Positions 63,990 to 64,000 of a stretch of DNA of 64,000 bases are shown here, in pieces. This DNA is from Shinella zoogloeoides (lineage in GTDB: Bacteria > Pseudomonadota > Alphaproteobacteria > Rhizobiales > Rhizobiaceae). The position numbers and the translations under genes were made by a program. How positions within the stretch are numbered: the stretch's first letter is position 1; each line of letters begins with the position of its first letter. The notes under the pieces were generated by a model, which saw only the letters and a program-made list of their open reading frames with translations, was not told the DNA's origin and did not search any database. The stretch is from assembly GCF_020883495.1 (NCBI RefSeq), contig NZ_CP086611.1:124001-188000 (forward strand), given 5' to 3'.

Positions 63990-64000
63990 GATGCGTTCTC

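Noticed and set aside
1..64000. CRISPR arrays, rRNA, tRNA or insertion sequences
   Set aside because: No regularly spaced repeats, no recognisable RNA gene sequences and no transposase reading frames were seen in reading either strand, though a tRNA scan was not possible.

Overview
This 64-kb window is GC-rich, gene-dense and largely organised in operons with ATGA overlaps. It looks like a chromosome or chromid segment of an alphaproteobacterium, most likely Rhizobiales/Rhizobiaceae (Rhizobium, Shinella, Ensifer or Agrobacterium type). The supporting evidence is a GAAC-N7-GAAC SOS box in front of imuA-imuB-dnaE2, a fused MrpAB antiporter subunit, CueR/HmrR-type copper boxes, and the density of ABC importers. 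The genus is an inference. I see no rRNA, tRNA, CRISPR array, insertion sequence or prophage. The one recombinase gene stands alone.

Layout. 1-1150 is a copper-export locus (copA N-terminus and a small CopZ-like chaperone), each gene with its own CueR-like box. 1210-4099 holds a MarR regulator, a PLP aminotransferase and a LysR regulator. 4413-9050 is a polyamine-type ABC importer ending in a nitrilase-family amidase. 9054-15885 (minus strand) is a second polyamine-type importer followed by a serine hydrolase and a YtcJ-like amidohydrolase, with a divergent GntR regulator at 16141. 16963-20931 holds an RBBP9-like hydrolase, a tyrosine recombinase, a DHA2-type MFS pump and a glutathione transferase. 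21059-23620 is a methionine importer (metNIQ), then a DMT-family permease. 24865-30986 is a peptide/nickel-type ABC importer whose last gene is a PucG-like aminotransferase, followed by an SMP-30 lactonase and a GlxA-like regulator.

The second half: 33194-33879 has two convergent small DUF883-like membrane-anchored proteins sharing one terminator. 34054-39435 is the SOS mutagenesis cassette imuA-imuB-dnaE2. 39480-43060 holds a CocE-type hydrolase and a 2-hydroxyacid dehydrogenase. 43070-49164 is a third polyamine-type importer, with a P1/DmpA peptidase in the permease operon and an RpiR regulator behind the binding protein. 49170-49878 has two small genes (DUF454, DUF2934). 50742-56777 is a complete mrpABCDEFG Na+/H+ antiporter operon. 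56969 onward holds an FtsK-type translocase without membrane segments, fructose-bisphosphate aldolase, an L-lactate dehydrogenase, a DUF3307 membrane protein and an AGE-family epimerase.

The main theme is nitrogen-compound scavenging. Four importers are each coupled to an amide hydrolase, peptidase or aminotransferase, and each probably has a local regulator. All three polyamine-type binding-protein genes are followed directly by a strong stem-loop. I found no convincing wholly new system. The items most worth checking are the importer/amide-hydrolase pairing, a structured leader candidate upstream of metN, the membrane-less FtsK, the lone tyrosine recombinase and the atypical 2-hydroxyacid dehydrogenase.
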